In this document: one piece after another, positions 28,146 to 36,250 of the stretch
Numbering within the stretch: position 1 is the first letter of the stretch
Layout of the letters: each line of letters begins with the position of its first letter
Virus record (IMG/VR): IMGVR_UViG_3300010354_000044
Span: 1 to 64,000 of that record
Length of the DNA: 64,000 nucleotides
Strand: one strand, 5' to 3'
Origin: a virus
Notes under the pieces: model-generated
Databases searched by the model: none
What the model was told of the DNA's origin: nothing
The model's input: the letters and a program-made list of their open reading frames with translations, nothing else
Made by a program: the position numbers and the translations under genes

Positions 28146-28598
28146 TTAGGCGTCTTTAGCGTATACGGCTAGAATGCGATCGCACTCTGTAACAACAGAC
28201 TTGTACTGCGAGAATTTTTCTTTAACTGCTTTGACCTTAGCTAGGTCTGGTGGAATTGTCTCCTCCAAGTCTAGGACGTAGGATTTAACAGTACTGTGGT
28301 GCGCGTCATCGCTTAATGGCAGGATGACGACATCAGTTTTGTTCTCCGCCTGTAGGGTACTGTCAATTTGAAGCTCAGCGACTACTTTAGTTTCTTCACT
28401 AGGCTCCACAACCGCTGTCTCTACATTCTCCGCGTTATCATAACGCCGATGGCTGTAAAACGACGAAGCGTATTGAGTTAGTAAGCGTTCTGCTTCCATA
28501 TCCGGCACATCACGAAGGACATCACCGGTGTAATATGTTTTATAGCCGCCTGATTTCAGCGGTACTGAAACATTTCCTTTGCAAATTAAAATATACAT
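28146..28598 (-). CDS. Small head-completion-type protein, unknown
   Basis: The 150-residue product starts with a compact beta module (MYILICKGNVSVPLKSGGYK ... YYTGDVLRDVPD) that resembles small phage proteins binding near capsid or neck, then a linker rich in Glu, Val and Thr, and a C-terminal helix (LAKVKAVKEKFSQYKSVVTE). It follows a terminator-like hairpin after the decoration-type gene, so its own transcription may be lower than that of the capsid gene. A HIP1 octamer (GCGATCGC) lies inside it at 28176. Confidence 0.4.
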   Translation of the reverse strand: MYILICKGNVSVPLKSGGYKTYYTGDVLRDVPDMEAERLLTQYASSFYSHRRYDNAENVETAVVEPSEETKVVAELQIDSTLQAENKTDVVILPLSDDAHHSTVKSYVLDLEETIPPDLAKVKAVKEKFSQYKSVVTECDRILAVYAKDA

Positions 28599-28621
28599 AC
28601 ATACACTAAAAAAGTTATGAG

Positions 28622-28646
28622 TAGGGGCTGTTGTAAGCAGCCCCTA
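28622..28646 (-). terminator. Intrinsic terminator-like hairpin after the 28653 gene
   Basis: TAGGGGCTG and CAGCCCCTA form a perfect 9-bp stem with a 7-base loop. On the minus strand the stem is followed within nine bases by TTTTTT (28608-28613). It would end or attenuate transcripts of the capsid and decoration genes. Confidence 0.65.
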
Positions 28647-28652
28647 TTAAGC

Positions 28653-29318
28653 CTAAACAGGCGCGGTAACTTCGTCGTAAGTAATAGTGCTGGTGACAGA
28701 TGCCCCGTTAGCCGCTACCGTTACTACATAAGTAGCAAACTTGAATGCGGCGTCATATCGCACATAATGGTCAGCGGGCTGGGAGACAAAGGGTACAGAG
28801 GCCGTCTTGTTATAGACCATCTTATCGGTTTCAAAGCCGATAGTAGCTGCGGTAATTTCGTTATGAATTAGATTACCGTAGTCTTCGGTCGGTGGATCAA
28901 AAATAGGATCGTGAACAGCCCAAGCACTATTAGCGTATTTATAGAAGTTTACTAATTTAAAGTAGTCTCCCATATCAGTACAGTACAGGCGGTAGTTTCC
29001 AGTACCTCCAGCAGGAGCGCTGGAGGGGACTGAAGTTACTACAGCATTCAGGTAGGTGGGCTTTACGAATAACTCGTAGGTATAAGTTGTGCTATTTGCC
29101 AGACCAGTACGGGTAACATTGCCGGAAGCAATGCTATACTGCTTCCCATCTAGCCGGACGACGCCAGCTGCATATGGAATCGTCAGTGTACCGGTAGCAA
29201 TAGTCGCGTTAGATAACGCTAGGCCGGATACAATCCCGCCATAAGGGTAGGTACGCATCCCACCGCGCAATGCCTGCGGGAAGCGATCAAAATCAAATTG
29301 TTGGCCAACGCCGGGCAT
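28653..29318 (-). CDS. Capsid decoration/head fibre candidate
   Basis: The 221 residues follow the major capsid gene. The protein is beta-rich and contains IVSGLALSNATIATGTLTIP and a strand pair AAGVVRLDGKQYSIASGNV, a pattern common in phage head-surface or fibre adaptors. It stands between two terminator-like hairpins, as expected of a gene expressed at high level with the capsid. Identity as decoration protein is inferred from position; an adaptor or vertex fibre is also possible. Confidence 0.5.
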   Translation of the reverse strand: MPGVGQQFDFDRFPQALRGGMRTYPYGGIVSGLALSNATIATGTLTIPYAAGVVRLDGKQYSIASGNVTRTGLANSTTYTYELFVKPTYLNAVVTSVPSSAPAGGTGNYRLYCTDMGDYFKLVNFYKYANSAWAVHDPIFDPPTEDYGNLIHNEITAATIGFETDKMVYNKTASVPFVSQPADHYVRYDAAFKFATYVVTVAANGASVTSTITYDEVTAPV

Positions 29319-29352
29319 AATCTTTCCTTCAACTTTACGCGGTAAATAATGC

Positions 29353-29376
29353 AGCGGGGGTATTGATACCCCCGCT
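29353..29376 (-). terminator. Strong hairpin after the major capsid gene
   Basis: AGCGGGGGTAT and ATACCCCCGCT form an 11-bp perfect stem with a two-base spacer (in practice a 4-base loop). The minus-strand continuation is only moderately T-rich (GCATTATTTACC), so it may stabilise the 3' end of the capsid mRNA or act as a leaky terminator rather than a full stop. Confidence 0.55.
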
Positions 29377-29384
29377 TAGGGTCC

Positions 29385-30731
29385 TTAGAAGGTGCCGTAA
29401 CCTTCCATAGATTTGATGACCAGGGTGTCGCTGAGTTCTTCAGGCTCACAGACAGTAAGAATAGAAATCCACTCAGGATACTTAGCAAAGGGCAAGAAGC
29501 TATCACCCATCTGCATGGTCCGACCGGGAGGAGACGGAGGTTGTTGGTCAGGGCCAGTCCGCATCCACAAACCAGGAGAGCCGTCTGGAGATTCAGCTAC
29601 GCAGTGGTGGGTAAGGCCCAGGGTTTCCGACGCATCCAAGTAATGCCGAGGGGCAATTAAAGCTACCTTGTTAGCAGGCCAGTAGTTAGTGATTTCGTTG
29701 GTTTGAGGATGACGGAATAGGCCGTCCAGCACTCGGATGCGGACACCAGCGATGGCTTGAATATCCCCGCCGGGCCCATAGGAGATAAACTGAGGACTGG
29801 CTTGAGCGCCTACACCCGAGACGGTTAGTTGACGACCGCCATCACCGGTACCACCGGTCATGGGGTAGTTACCAAAGAGCCCCAGTTGGCCACTGTAAGC
29901 CTTAACGTACTCATTCTCCATTAGGACGGTGTAGAGCTCAGAGCTCATCACCATTTCGGTGAACTGATTCTTATTAGTCTTCCAAAGGAAATGCTTAATA
30001 AAACGCAGGCAGCGAACAATGTCAGCTTGGGGATGCGTCCAGGGAACCCCTACGCGATTCTGCGCGTCCGCGAACAGAATAGCTTCCTTACGTCCTTTGT
30101 CATTAATAAGAGCCTTCGCAGCTGTATAGTTAGTTCCAGGAACAGCAGCGTTAGCAGCTAAGGTCTCAGAGTAGCCATCATAGCTAAACAGGTTATGAGT
30201 AGGAATATGGGTAGAGACGTCAATGCTCTGCCGAGTACGGGGGTCAGTGTAGTTAATACGGCCAAGCAGAACCTGGGCCCGGAAAAAGTCCATTGTCCGC
30301 TTATGATAGTTAATCATTTTACGGACACGGTCAGCCACAATCTGCTCGGGCCGATACTGCTCGTTGTAGGTGCCGGCGCGGCGTAGTTGGTTGATAAGCC
30401 CTTGGTCTAGAAAATCGTCCATACGGACGATAGCTGGGCTTACTTGACGCCGACGGATACGTTCGTTTTCAGTGAAATTCCCGGCAGGGACGCCAAATCG
30501 GACGATAGGCATAATCCCGAGACCTTCTACCATCTGTTCAATGGTAATCGTCCGCTCAGGGATATCTTGAGATGGGAAAATATCATCTAGAGAGCCTACC
30601 TCAATTTGCTCATAAGAGCGGGCAAGCATGGTTAGGTTAAGTGAACCGAGCGCTGTTACATCACCGATGTATTCATAATTACTCGATGAAGGAACAAGTT
30701 CAGGGTGCTGGGGTTTAGTGGGTAAGGGCAT
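29385..30731 (-). CDS. Major capsid protein (lambda gpE-like family)
   Basis: The 448 residues match the gpE-type capsid pattern: an N-terminal region with IPERTITIEQMVEGLG (about 57-72), then RRRQVSPAIVRMDDFLDQGL, QIVADRVRKMINYHKRTMDF with the helix of the E-loop and spine, and a C-terminal part with PANKVALIAPRH followed by MRTGPDQQPPSPPGRTMQMG. It forms the shell of the HK97-fold head. It is encoded directly after the protease-scaffold gene, the standard order, and is followed by a strong hairpin. ATG start 20 bases after the previous stop. Confidence 0.85.
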   Translation of the reverse strand: MPLPTKPQHPELVPSSSNYEYIGDVTALGSLNLTMLARSYEQIEVGSLDDIFPSQDIPERTITIEQMVEGLGIMPIVRFGVPAGNFTENERIRRRQVSPAIVRMDDFLDQGLINQLRRAGTYNEQYRPEQIVADRVRKMINYHKRTMDFFRAQVLLGRINYTDPRTRQSIDVSTHIPTHNLFSYDGYSETLAANAAVPGTNYTAAKALINDKGRKEAILFADAQNRVGVPWTHPQADIVRCLRFIKHFLWKTNKNQFTEMVMSSELYTVLMENEYVKAYSGQLGLFGNYPMTGGTGDGGRQLTVSGVGAQASPQFISYGPGGDIQAIAGVRIRVLDGLFRHPQTNEITNYWPANKVALIAPRHYLDASETLGLTHHCVAESPDGSPGLWMRTGPDQQPPSPPGRTMQMGDSFLPFAKYPEWISILTVCEPEELSDTLVIKSMEGYGTF

Positions 30732-30751
30732 AAAATTAAATCAAACCTGTA

Positions 30752-32044
30752 TTAATAAACCTGAGCGGAACGAGCTGCACGTTGTTCCAACACGGACTTG
30801 TTTCTCATAAGGAGGGACTGATAGGGGTTATCGTCGGAATATTCCTGACGATTACTATCCTCTGCATTCTGCGCGGACGTGTTATCTTCCTGAGAACCTT
30901 GCTGATTAGTTAACAGCTGTGTGTACTGATCCGATAGCTCTGTAAGTGCGGTAAAAATAAGGGCCTCTTGCTCTGCAGGTAGCCCTGATTCCAACATGGG
31001 CCGGAAGGACGCCTTCACAGACTCAGACAGATTCAAGACCTCTAGACGCCCCAGTTTCTGATTTAAGCGTTGCGCTTCCAGCTGCTTGGTCGCTTCATCT
31101 GCGGCTCGCTTGGCTTTTTCAGTTTCAATACGTTGTGATTCTACTTGCTGCGCCAACATAATGAACTGTTCAGCCAACGACTGTACCTCAGTGGGCGGTT
31201 GAGGAGTGGCTGTAGCGTTCTGAGGCGCAGGAGTAGGAGATGAGTTTTGCGTAATTGAGTCGGTCATACTTTGATTAAAATCTCCAGTCTGTAGTAATGG
31301 AATCAGAAAATGTGTGCGGGTGTCTGTCCAACTTGAAAACATTTCGGTAAGCGCTTTAACCTTGGGCATTCTTGTTAGAAAAGGCCGGTTAGTTAAAGCG
31401 CACCCTACTAGCAAAGTACCAATAGGTTCTCCGCTTTCTTTAGATACGGCATTACGGACTACTTCAGCAGAGCTATACCGGTAGGATTCATTCTGAACCT
31501 CTGTATAAGCTTCAGCTCTTACATCAAATTCTCCATATAGTACGTCCTCATCTTCGTAAAGCGAAGTAAGGAAACCAACAGCAGGTGCGCTACCTGGAGC
31601 CTCAGACTCAAGGGGATGGCCATAGAATAACGGGGGTTCAAAACCACTGACATTCTCCTCAAAGTTTCGTATCATTTGTGCAAAATCTTGCTGAGTAAAT
31701 TCAACATCCCCGTATTGCGGATGTTGCCAACTACCCAGCACGGCAATAGGCACCCTGAGTTTAAACTTAGTTCCTAGAACAGGACCACTTTCTAGTTTAA
31801 ACTCATCTGATAATTCAATGTTTATATTACGCTGATCTGGGTCCGAATAACTTTCAGCAGAGCCCTCAAAATCTTCAAGGTCCTCCGCCCCATCTTCTAA
31901 ACCTAAATCTTCCAGATCTTCAATATCTTCTCGGGCGATTGCTTCAAGCTCTTCTGCTGTTGGGCCTTCCAAATCCTCTAGGTTAGTAAAGAGGTTGTCT
32001 AGCTCTTCATCAAAAGCCGCATCAATTTCAAATTCTGTTAGCAT
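30752..32044 (-). CDS. Mu I-like prohead protease fused to scaffold
   Basis: Of 430 residues, the first ~75 are extremely acidic (runs of EDLED). About residues 88-235 follow the Mu gpI-type prohead protease plan: VPIAVLGSWQHPQYGDVEFT, FYGHPLE, GSAPAVGFLTSLYEDEDVLY, YRYSSAEVV and GCALTNRPFL. The C-terminal ~150 residues are a long charged coiled coil, as in scaffold proteins made from the end of the same gene. In Mu the protease removes the scaffold during head maturation. The acidic front is uncommon and could bind the basic inner capsid surface. It ends 20 bases before the capsid start. Confidence 0.75.
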   Translation of the reverse strand: MLTEFEIDAAFDEELDNLFTNLEDLEGPTAEELEAIAREDIEDLEDLGLEDGAEDLEDFEGSAESYSDPDQRNINIELSDEFKLESGPVLGTKFKLRVPIAVLGSWQHPQYGDVEFTQQDFAQMIRNFEENVSGFEPPLFYGHPLESEAPGSAPAVGFLTSLYEDEDVLYGEFDVRAEAYTEVQNESYRYSSAEVVRNAVSKESGEPIGTLLVGCALTNRPFLTRMPKVKALTEMFSSWTDTRTHFLIPLLQTGDFNQSMTDSITQNSSPTPAPQNATATPQPPTEVQSLAEQFIMLAQQVESQRIETEKAKRAADEATKQLEAQRLNQKLGRLEVLNLSESVKASFRPMLESGLPAEQEALIFTALTELSDQYTQLLTNQQGSQEDNTSAQNAEDSNRQEYSDDNPYQSLLMRNKSVLEQRAARSAQVY

Positions 32045-32047
32045 AAT

Positions 32048-33574
32048 TTATACAGTACTACTAGGAGTTCCAAACCCTTTGTTTTTATTTTTGTAAGGAG
32101 GTGACCCATCCGACATCATTTTCTTTTTCTTATAGTTAGCGTACTTATTACTCTTTTGCATCGTGGGTTGCCCCGTAAATGGAGGTTTATCTCCGTATTT
32201 ACGTTTGTACTCTTTCTTATAAGCAAGAACTGTATAAGCCGCCTTATCCTGTTCTGTCATATTTTTCTTGGCTTTAACCAACGCTGCGATGTTGGCGTAT
32301 AAGCGCTTATCACTAGGTTCAACAGTGGAGTAGTTTTCGCCGTCTTTAGCTTCTGCCTGTTCAGACTCCGCAGTCTCCTTATAATCTTTAGTAGTTTGAC
32401 TCAGGGCTTCCTTAGATTCTTGATTTGCATAACTACTACTCGTGGGAGCCTGAAAGGCTACGTACTTATCGCATATGTAGCTACTGAGGATTGGTACGTT
32501 ATATATCTGACAGACGGCCGTTTGGTACTCTATGTTCCACATAGATGCAGCACATGTTGCGCAAGCCGGGCCGGGCCTATAATTAGGGATTGAACTGTCA
32601 TCGTCACTTAATTTCTGTAGGCTGGCCTGTTGCTGAAATGCTTTAATTACGTCGTTTAGATTAGTCCACTTAGAGCTAGTCGGCATACTTTCATCATTAA
32701 GATCACAATACTCCTCATAGTCATCAGATGCATGTACGTCATCAGATGTAGAGGTTGATTTAGAGGGGTTGTAAGCCCAGTTCTTCAGAGATATATCTCT
32801 TTTGCTGGGGCATCCTTCAGATACAGGACTACCCTGCTCCATACCCCTCATCCGACTCACGAAAGAAATAGTCCTATTGGCCCAAGTAACATGCTTAGCT
32901 GTCCAGTTTGCCTTTTCTGTTTGCAGCAGCTCTAGATTACGATTAATAGGGCCCCGGCCTAAACTGGCTTTTGAGCTGCACGGATTGTCCGCCCACCGCT
33001 TCAGTTCACTAGCCGACATATTAACGGTAGCTCTATATTTCTTGTAGACTTCGTCTACGTTGTCAGCGTAGTGTTGTACATCGTCTAGCTCGGCTAAATC
33101 TTCTTCCTCTAGGTAATCCATAGAGTTAGATTCTTTTGGTGCTTGAATCTTCTGTAAGGTGCCACCTTTATGGCCTACTAACGTATCAGTGGCCTCACCT
33201 TCTCTGTAAATCCTAATTTGATAAGCGGGGTCTTCTGGTGTGCCTGTAACTTTAGCGTCAATGTTAGGGACTGTACCGTTGGTTATCTTCTTAGTAATTC
33301 GGCCTCTAGCTGTTCCACCACTAGCTTGCCAACTTACATAATCGCCTACCTTAAAGCTCTTAGGTTCAGCATACGTTTCTGCGCTAGAATTAGTAGAGAC
33401 ATCTACCTCCGGCAGCGGCGTAGTTTCAATGTTAATCCGATCGTCACCCGGATCTACAGACTGAGGAATATCCGCCAACCTCTGAATTGGCGGACTTCCC
33501 TGCTCTTTTCTATAGATATTAACAGAATCAAGCAATAAAGAGTTAATTAGATTGGCTGACAACGATTTTCCCAA
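32048..33574 (-). CDS. Head-region protein with HVA1/TUDOR-like domain and Cys4 motif
   Basis: Residues ~72-145 match the HVA1 (DUF2945, TUDOR-like) pattern: FKVGDYVSWQASGGTARGRI followed later by VGHKGGTLQKI. Residues ~180-265 (MSASELKRWADNPCSSKASL, FVSRMRGMEQG) recall a small phage/plasmid helical domain. A later CATCAASMWN ... CQIYNVPI ... ICDKY places four Cys as in compact metal-binding or FeS motifs attached to phage head proteins. The C-terminus is Lys-rich. The first start codon is TTG at 33574, directly beside the GACTAA repeat motif, so the true start may be further in. It sits between portal and protease genes; function unknown. Confidence 0.6.
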   Translation of the reverse strand: MGKSLSANLINSLLLDSVNIYRKEQGSPPIQRLADIPQSVDPGDDRINIETTPLPEVDVSTNSSAETYAEPKSFKVGDYVSWQASGGTARGRITKKITNGTVPNIDAKVTGTPEDPAYQIRIYREGEATDTLVGHKGGTLQKIQAPKESNSMDYLEEEDLAELDDVQHYADNVDEVYKKYRATVNMSASELKRWADNPCSSKASLGRGPINRNLELLQTEKANWTAKHVTWANRTISFVSRMRGMEQGSPVSEGCPSKRDISLKNWAYNPSKSTSTSDDVHASDDYEEYCDLNDESMPTSSKWTNLNDVIKAFQQQASLQKLSDDDSSIPNYRPGPACATCAASMWNIEYQTAVCQIYNVPILSSYICDKYVAFQAPTSSSYANQESKEALSQTTKDYKETAESEQAEAKDGENYSTVEPSDKRLYANIAALVKAKKNMTEQDKAAYTVLAYKKEYKRKYGDKPPFTGQPTMQKSNKYANYKKKKMMSDGSPPYKNKNKGFGTPSSTV

Positions 33575-33575
33575 A

Positions 33576-33596
33576 ATCTAGTCCAAACTTAGTCTT
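33576..33596 (-). promoter_or_regulatory. Second copy of the GACTAA repeat motif
   Basis: The minus strand reads GACTAAGTTTGGACTAGAT, matching the copy near 4481 at about 17 of 19 positions. It lies in the divergent gap between the 33574 minus gene and the 33624 plus gene and could be a promoter or operator for either one. Confidence 0.35.
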
Positions 33597-33623
33597 TTAG
33601 TTATATTCCTTTGTGTTCAATAT

Positions 33624-34181
33624 ATGGCTATACCTTCTTTGGCTTATCTACTCTCGGTCCAGAAGCTACTGGAAGTTTATGTGAAAGAGTCTCTTGTAGA
33701 CCTAACTAAGCCTCAGTGTAATATCAGAATTCCAGGCTTACCCGCTCGCATGGTTTGTAGCCAGCAGCTTCTAAATCTGAGTGATTTTAACTGGGACTTT
33801 AGTAATTATGATTTCTGTCTGTCTATCTTAGAATTGGAAGAGTCTATCGCTGACTCAATAGCACACGCTCAGATAAGTAATAATAACCTTTTTATTATTA
33901 TGAACGACTTTAAGTCGTATAACTTCCTAGTACCTAACTATCCAGCGCTTTATGATAAGCTTGTAGCCGCCCAGATGATTCGCCTAGGTTGTACCTTAAG
34001 AGAGTACCCGGGCAGATATATTGTCATAAAGGACATCTCTACAAAACTATTTGAAACAAATGGTATAGCCTGTAGCTGTGAAGCGCCTCTATGTAACCAC
34101 AGAACGCTGGCTAATGTTTACATCAATAATTCCAAGCTGTTGCAACCTATTGTAAGTGCCAGCATGCCTGGTTATTTCTGA
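33624..34181 (+). CDS. SWIM-type zinc-finger protein encoded against the head operon
   Basis: The 185-residue product ends with ACSCEAPLCNHRTLANVYIN (CxC-x4-CxH), the signature of SWIM zinc fingers, which bind nucleic acid or partner proteins. The first ~120 residues are unassigned; FSNYDFCLSILELEESIADS and NNNLFIIMNDFKSYNFL suggest an alpha/beta domain. It runs on the plus strand between two minus-strand head genes and overlaps the portal gene 3' end by 10 bases. That placement is typical of an inserted moron gene with its own control. A role in DNA binding or in modulating the host is possible. Confidence 0.6.
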   Translation: MAIPSLAYLLSVQKLLEVYVKESLVDLTKPQCNIRIPGLPARMVCSQQLLNLSDFNWDFSNYDFCLSILELEESIADSIAHAQISNNNLFIIMNDFKSYNFLVPNYPALYDKLVAAQMIRLGCTLREYPGRYIVIKDISTKLFETNGIACSCEAPLCNHRTLANVYINNSKLLQPIVSASMPGYF

Positions 34182-35599
34182 TTTAACTTCCCACTAGGTT
34201 TACGCCCAGATACTGGTCTAGGTTTATCCAAAGGGGTAGAAACGCCTACGGGTCTGCCCGGCTGTACCTCTTCCAGCAATACCTTCTTGATAAAGTCTAC
34301 GTCCTTCTTATCGTGCGGCCTGTCTAAAGCTCTTACCATCTGCCGGACCATCTGGTGGTCAGTCGGATTCAAGGGGTTAAAGTAGCCAGACTTTGTCATA
34401 CCAGTGACGACTTGCATCATAGCCACACGATCTTCAGCCCGATCACTATAGACCCGAGAGAAGCTGGCTGCATACCGGGTTGATTCACGGTTGAAGTTAT
34501 ACTCAATTAGCCTTGAGAAGGCTTGGCGGGCAATAGGCTGTAGCAATAGATTCCTGTAGTGCTCCATATTGCCATAGTACAGCTCCATACGGCGCTCTAC
34601 CCCTTGTTCATTGTTATTCAATTCATTGGTAATAAGGAAAGGCGGGATACCCAGTGGTAAGATTTCTTGCTCAGTTACAAACCTAATAGCATCTATAAAC
34701 GTACTGCCGATATTATTTCCGGTGGTGAGAGAACCTACTTCAGGCTTATTCGCCCCATCCTGTTGGGGTAGGAATAGGATGTTACCGTTGGTATCTAAAT
34801 TCTGTATGGTCTCTTGAAATACATCCTGAGTGGTTAAACTACGCTCCTCGCCAGTAGCAGGGTCAATGGTAGTTTGATTGGTTGGGTAAACAGGCATCTT
34901 GACATATAGCAATGGATTACCATAACGGTCTAAAGCCACTGCCATCATGTCAATCAAGGCATCCTTTAACCTATGCCATTTATAACAAGGAGCTACCGCT
35001 GAATAACCATAATAATTACCAAATGCAGCATTATTAGCAACGTAGATGATCTTCCAGAAGGGCAGCTGCTTCTCGGGTCTAAATCTATTAGGTGTTTGAT
35101 AAATTCCTGATTTCCAGTACCCACCGGGCGTAGGTTTATTCTCGGTTAACATCCCGTTAACATCTGGGCGGATAATGATAGTGTTCGGCGGGTATGTCAC
35201 AATACCATCTAGGAACAGCGTACCCATGTCCAGATTATACAGATTCTCTGATACAGAGAACCCGGCCCACAAAGTCGTAAATATAGCTTGAAATAGTATT
35301 TCGTTTAGGTTCTGGTTGGTCTTATCCTGAAGTTTCTGAACGTTGTATTGTAGGAACTCTTTTATCTCTGGGTCCGGATGATAAACCGTACCAACAGTAG
35401 ATAAGATACTCTTTACCATTATATTGAGGGCAGTAAAGAGCGTTGTATCCTGATAGACCATCTGCTCGTAAGTTTTTAGCTTCTGGAGCGATGGGCGTAA
35501 GGTTCCTACTGGGATAGACCCTTGCTGCCTGGATGCACCCCGTATTTGACGCCTGCTCTCAAAGCGTCTATCTACTGTATAAAGGGTAGATGGGGCCAT
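34172..35599 (-). CDS. Portal protein (Mu gp29 / DUF935-like)
   Basis: The 475 residues show the Mu gp29-type portal plan: an N-terminal clip/wing lead-in (YEQMVYQDTTLFTALNIMVK, LWAGFSVSENLYNLD), YGYSAVAPCYKWHRLKDALI in the centre, then the stem-crown segment with IDAIRFVTEQEILPLGIPPF followed by NEQGVERRMELYYGNMEHY, and the late GYFNPLNPTDHQMVRQMV. Twelve copies form the vertex through which TerL pumps DNA. It is the first large gene of the head module after the small 35614 gene. ATG start. Confidence 0.85.
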   Translation of the reverse strand: MAPSTLYTVDRRFESRRQIRGASRQQGSIPVGTLRPSLQKLKTYEQMVYQDTTLFTALNIMVKSILSTVGTVYHPDPEIKEFLQYNVQKLQDKTNQNLNEILFQAIFTTLWAGFSVSENLYNLDMGTLFLDGIVTYPPNTIIIRPDVNGMLTENKPTPGGYWKSGIYQTPNRFRPEKQLPFWKIIYVANNAAFGNYYGYSAVAPCYKWHRLKDALIDMMAVALDRYGNPLLYVKMPVYPTNQTTIDPATGEERSLTTQDVFQETIQNLDTNGNILFLPQQDGANKPEVGSLTTGNNIGSTFIDAIRFVTEQEILPLGIPPFLITNELNNNEQGVERRMELYYGNMEHYRNLLLQPIARQAFSRLIEYNFNRESTRYAASFSRVYSDRAEDRVAMMQVVTGMTKSGYFNPLNPTDHQMVRQMVRALDRPHDKKDVDFIKKVLLEEVQPGRPVGVSTPLDKPRPVSGRKPSGKLNQK

Positions 35600-35613
35600 T
35601 GCGTACCTGTACC

Positions 35614-35805
35614 TTAATTACTTTCTGAGCTGTCTGGATCTTCTTGAGGGTCGGCTTCCGGTGGAGAAACATCCAGCTTTGCTGGGTCTAAGTAAGCCTG
35701 CTTATACTCAATAACGGCCTTGGTAAGCTCCGAAGTAATCTCATTGTTACCTTGATCAACTGGCATTTGTAGACTACCAATGAAAAGCAGTGTATAGAAT
35801 AACAT
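35614..35805 (-). CDS. Small acidic protein upstream of portal
   Basis: The 63-residue product has a hydrophobic N-terminus (MLFYTLLFIGSLQ) and an acidic Pro-rich end (PPEADPQEDPDSSESN). The start could instead be the internal Met13 (35766), which would remove the hydrophobic part and leave a 51-residue soluble peptide. It starts five bases after the stop of the 35811 gene. No function recognised. Confidence 0.5.
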   Translation of the reverse strand: MLFYTLLFIGSLQMPVDQGNNEITSELTKAVIEYKQAYLDPAKLDVSPPEADPQEDPDSSESN

Positions 35806-35810
35806 CTTAG

Positions 35811-36167
35811 TTAAGTTAAAAACCGCGCAATACTAGAGCCAGGGTCTCTCGGGAATTGCAGCTTAGACTGATTTTCAGCTCTAATCATATCCAGCTTCTT
35901 CTCCTGTTCCCTAGCTGCCCGCTCCCGAGCTCTGACAACTTCTTCTACTTCCCAAGCGATAGCCTTTTTGATTAGGTCATCCAGGCCATGATCTTGCATC
36001 CATGGGTCTCGGCCTAACCAGTCTTGTATGGGTAGATACGTAATCTGGTTGATAGCCACCCAAGAGGCTATGTCATACTTCTTAGCTACTGCCTGTACTA
36101 AATCCTGCTGATCGTTAAAGTCGCTAAAAAATGCTTGTTCGTCCGAGGTGTACTCAAATCTAATCAA
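35811..36167 (-). CDS. Unknown small protein, second in the head operon
   Basis: The 118-residue product is mostly helical, with a charged C-terminal helix (AWEVEEVVRARERAAREQEK) that could be a coiled coil, and an N-terminal part containing ASWVAINQITYLPIQDWLGR. The first in-frame start is TTG at 36167, following a 14-base palindrome. The start is therefore uncertain. Its place after the chaperone candidate suggests that it might be the second product of a tail-chaperone pair, but this is only positional. Confidence 0.45.
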   Translation of the reverse strand: MIRFEYTSDEQAFFSDFNDQQDLVQAVAKKYDIASWVAINQITYLPIQDWLGRDPWMQDHGLDDLIKKAIAWEVEEVVRARERAAREQEKKLDMIRAENQSKLQFPRDPGSSIARFLT

Positions 36168-36171
36168 GAAA

Positions 36172-36185
36172 TCAACAGCTGTTGA
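36172..36185. repeat. 14-base perfect palindrome (TCAACAGCTGTTGA)
   Basis: It lies in the gap between the 36251 gene and the 35811 gene, five bases upstream of the TTG start. It could be an operator, or a hairpin over the ribosome-binding site. No second copy was noticed. Confidence 0.35.
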
Positions 36186-36250
36186 AGCTAAGGCGCCCAG
36201 TAAGTAATATAACGGTTCAAAAACCTCTACTCTATAAATTGGATAGTTGT

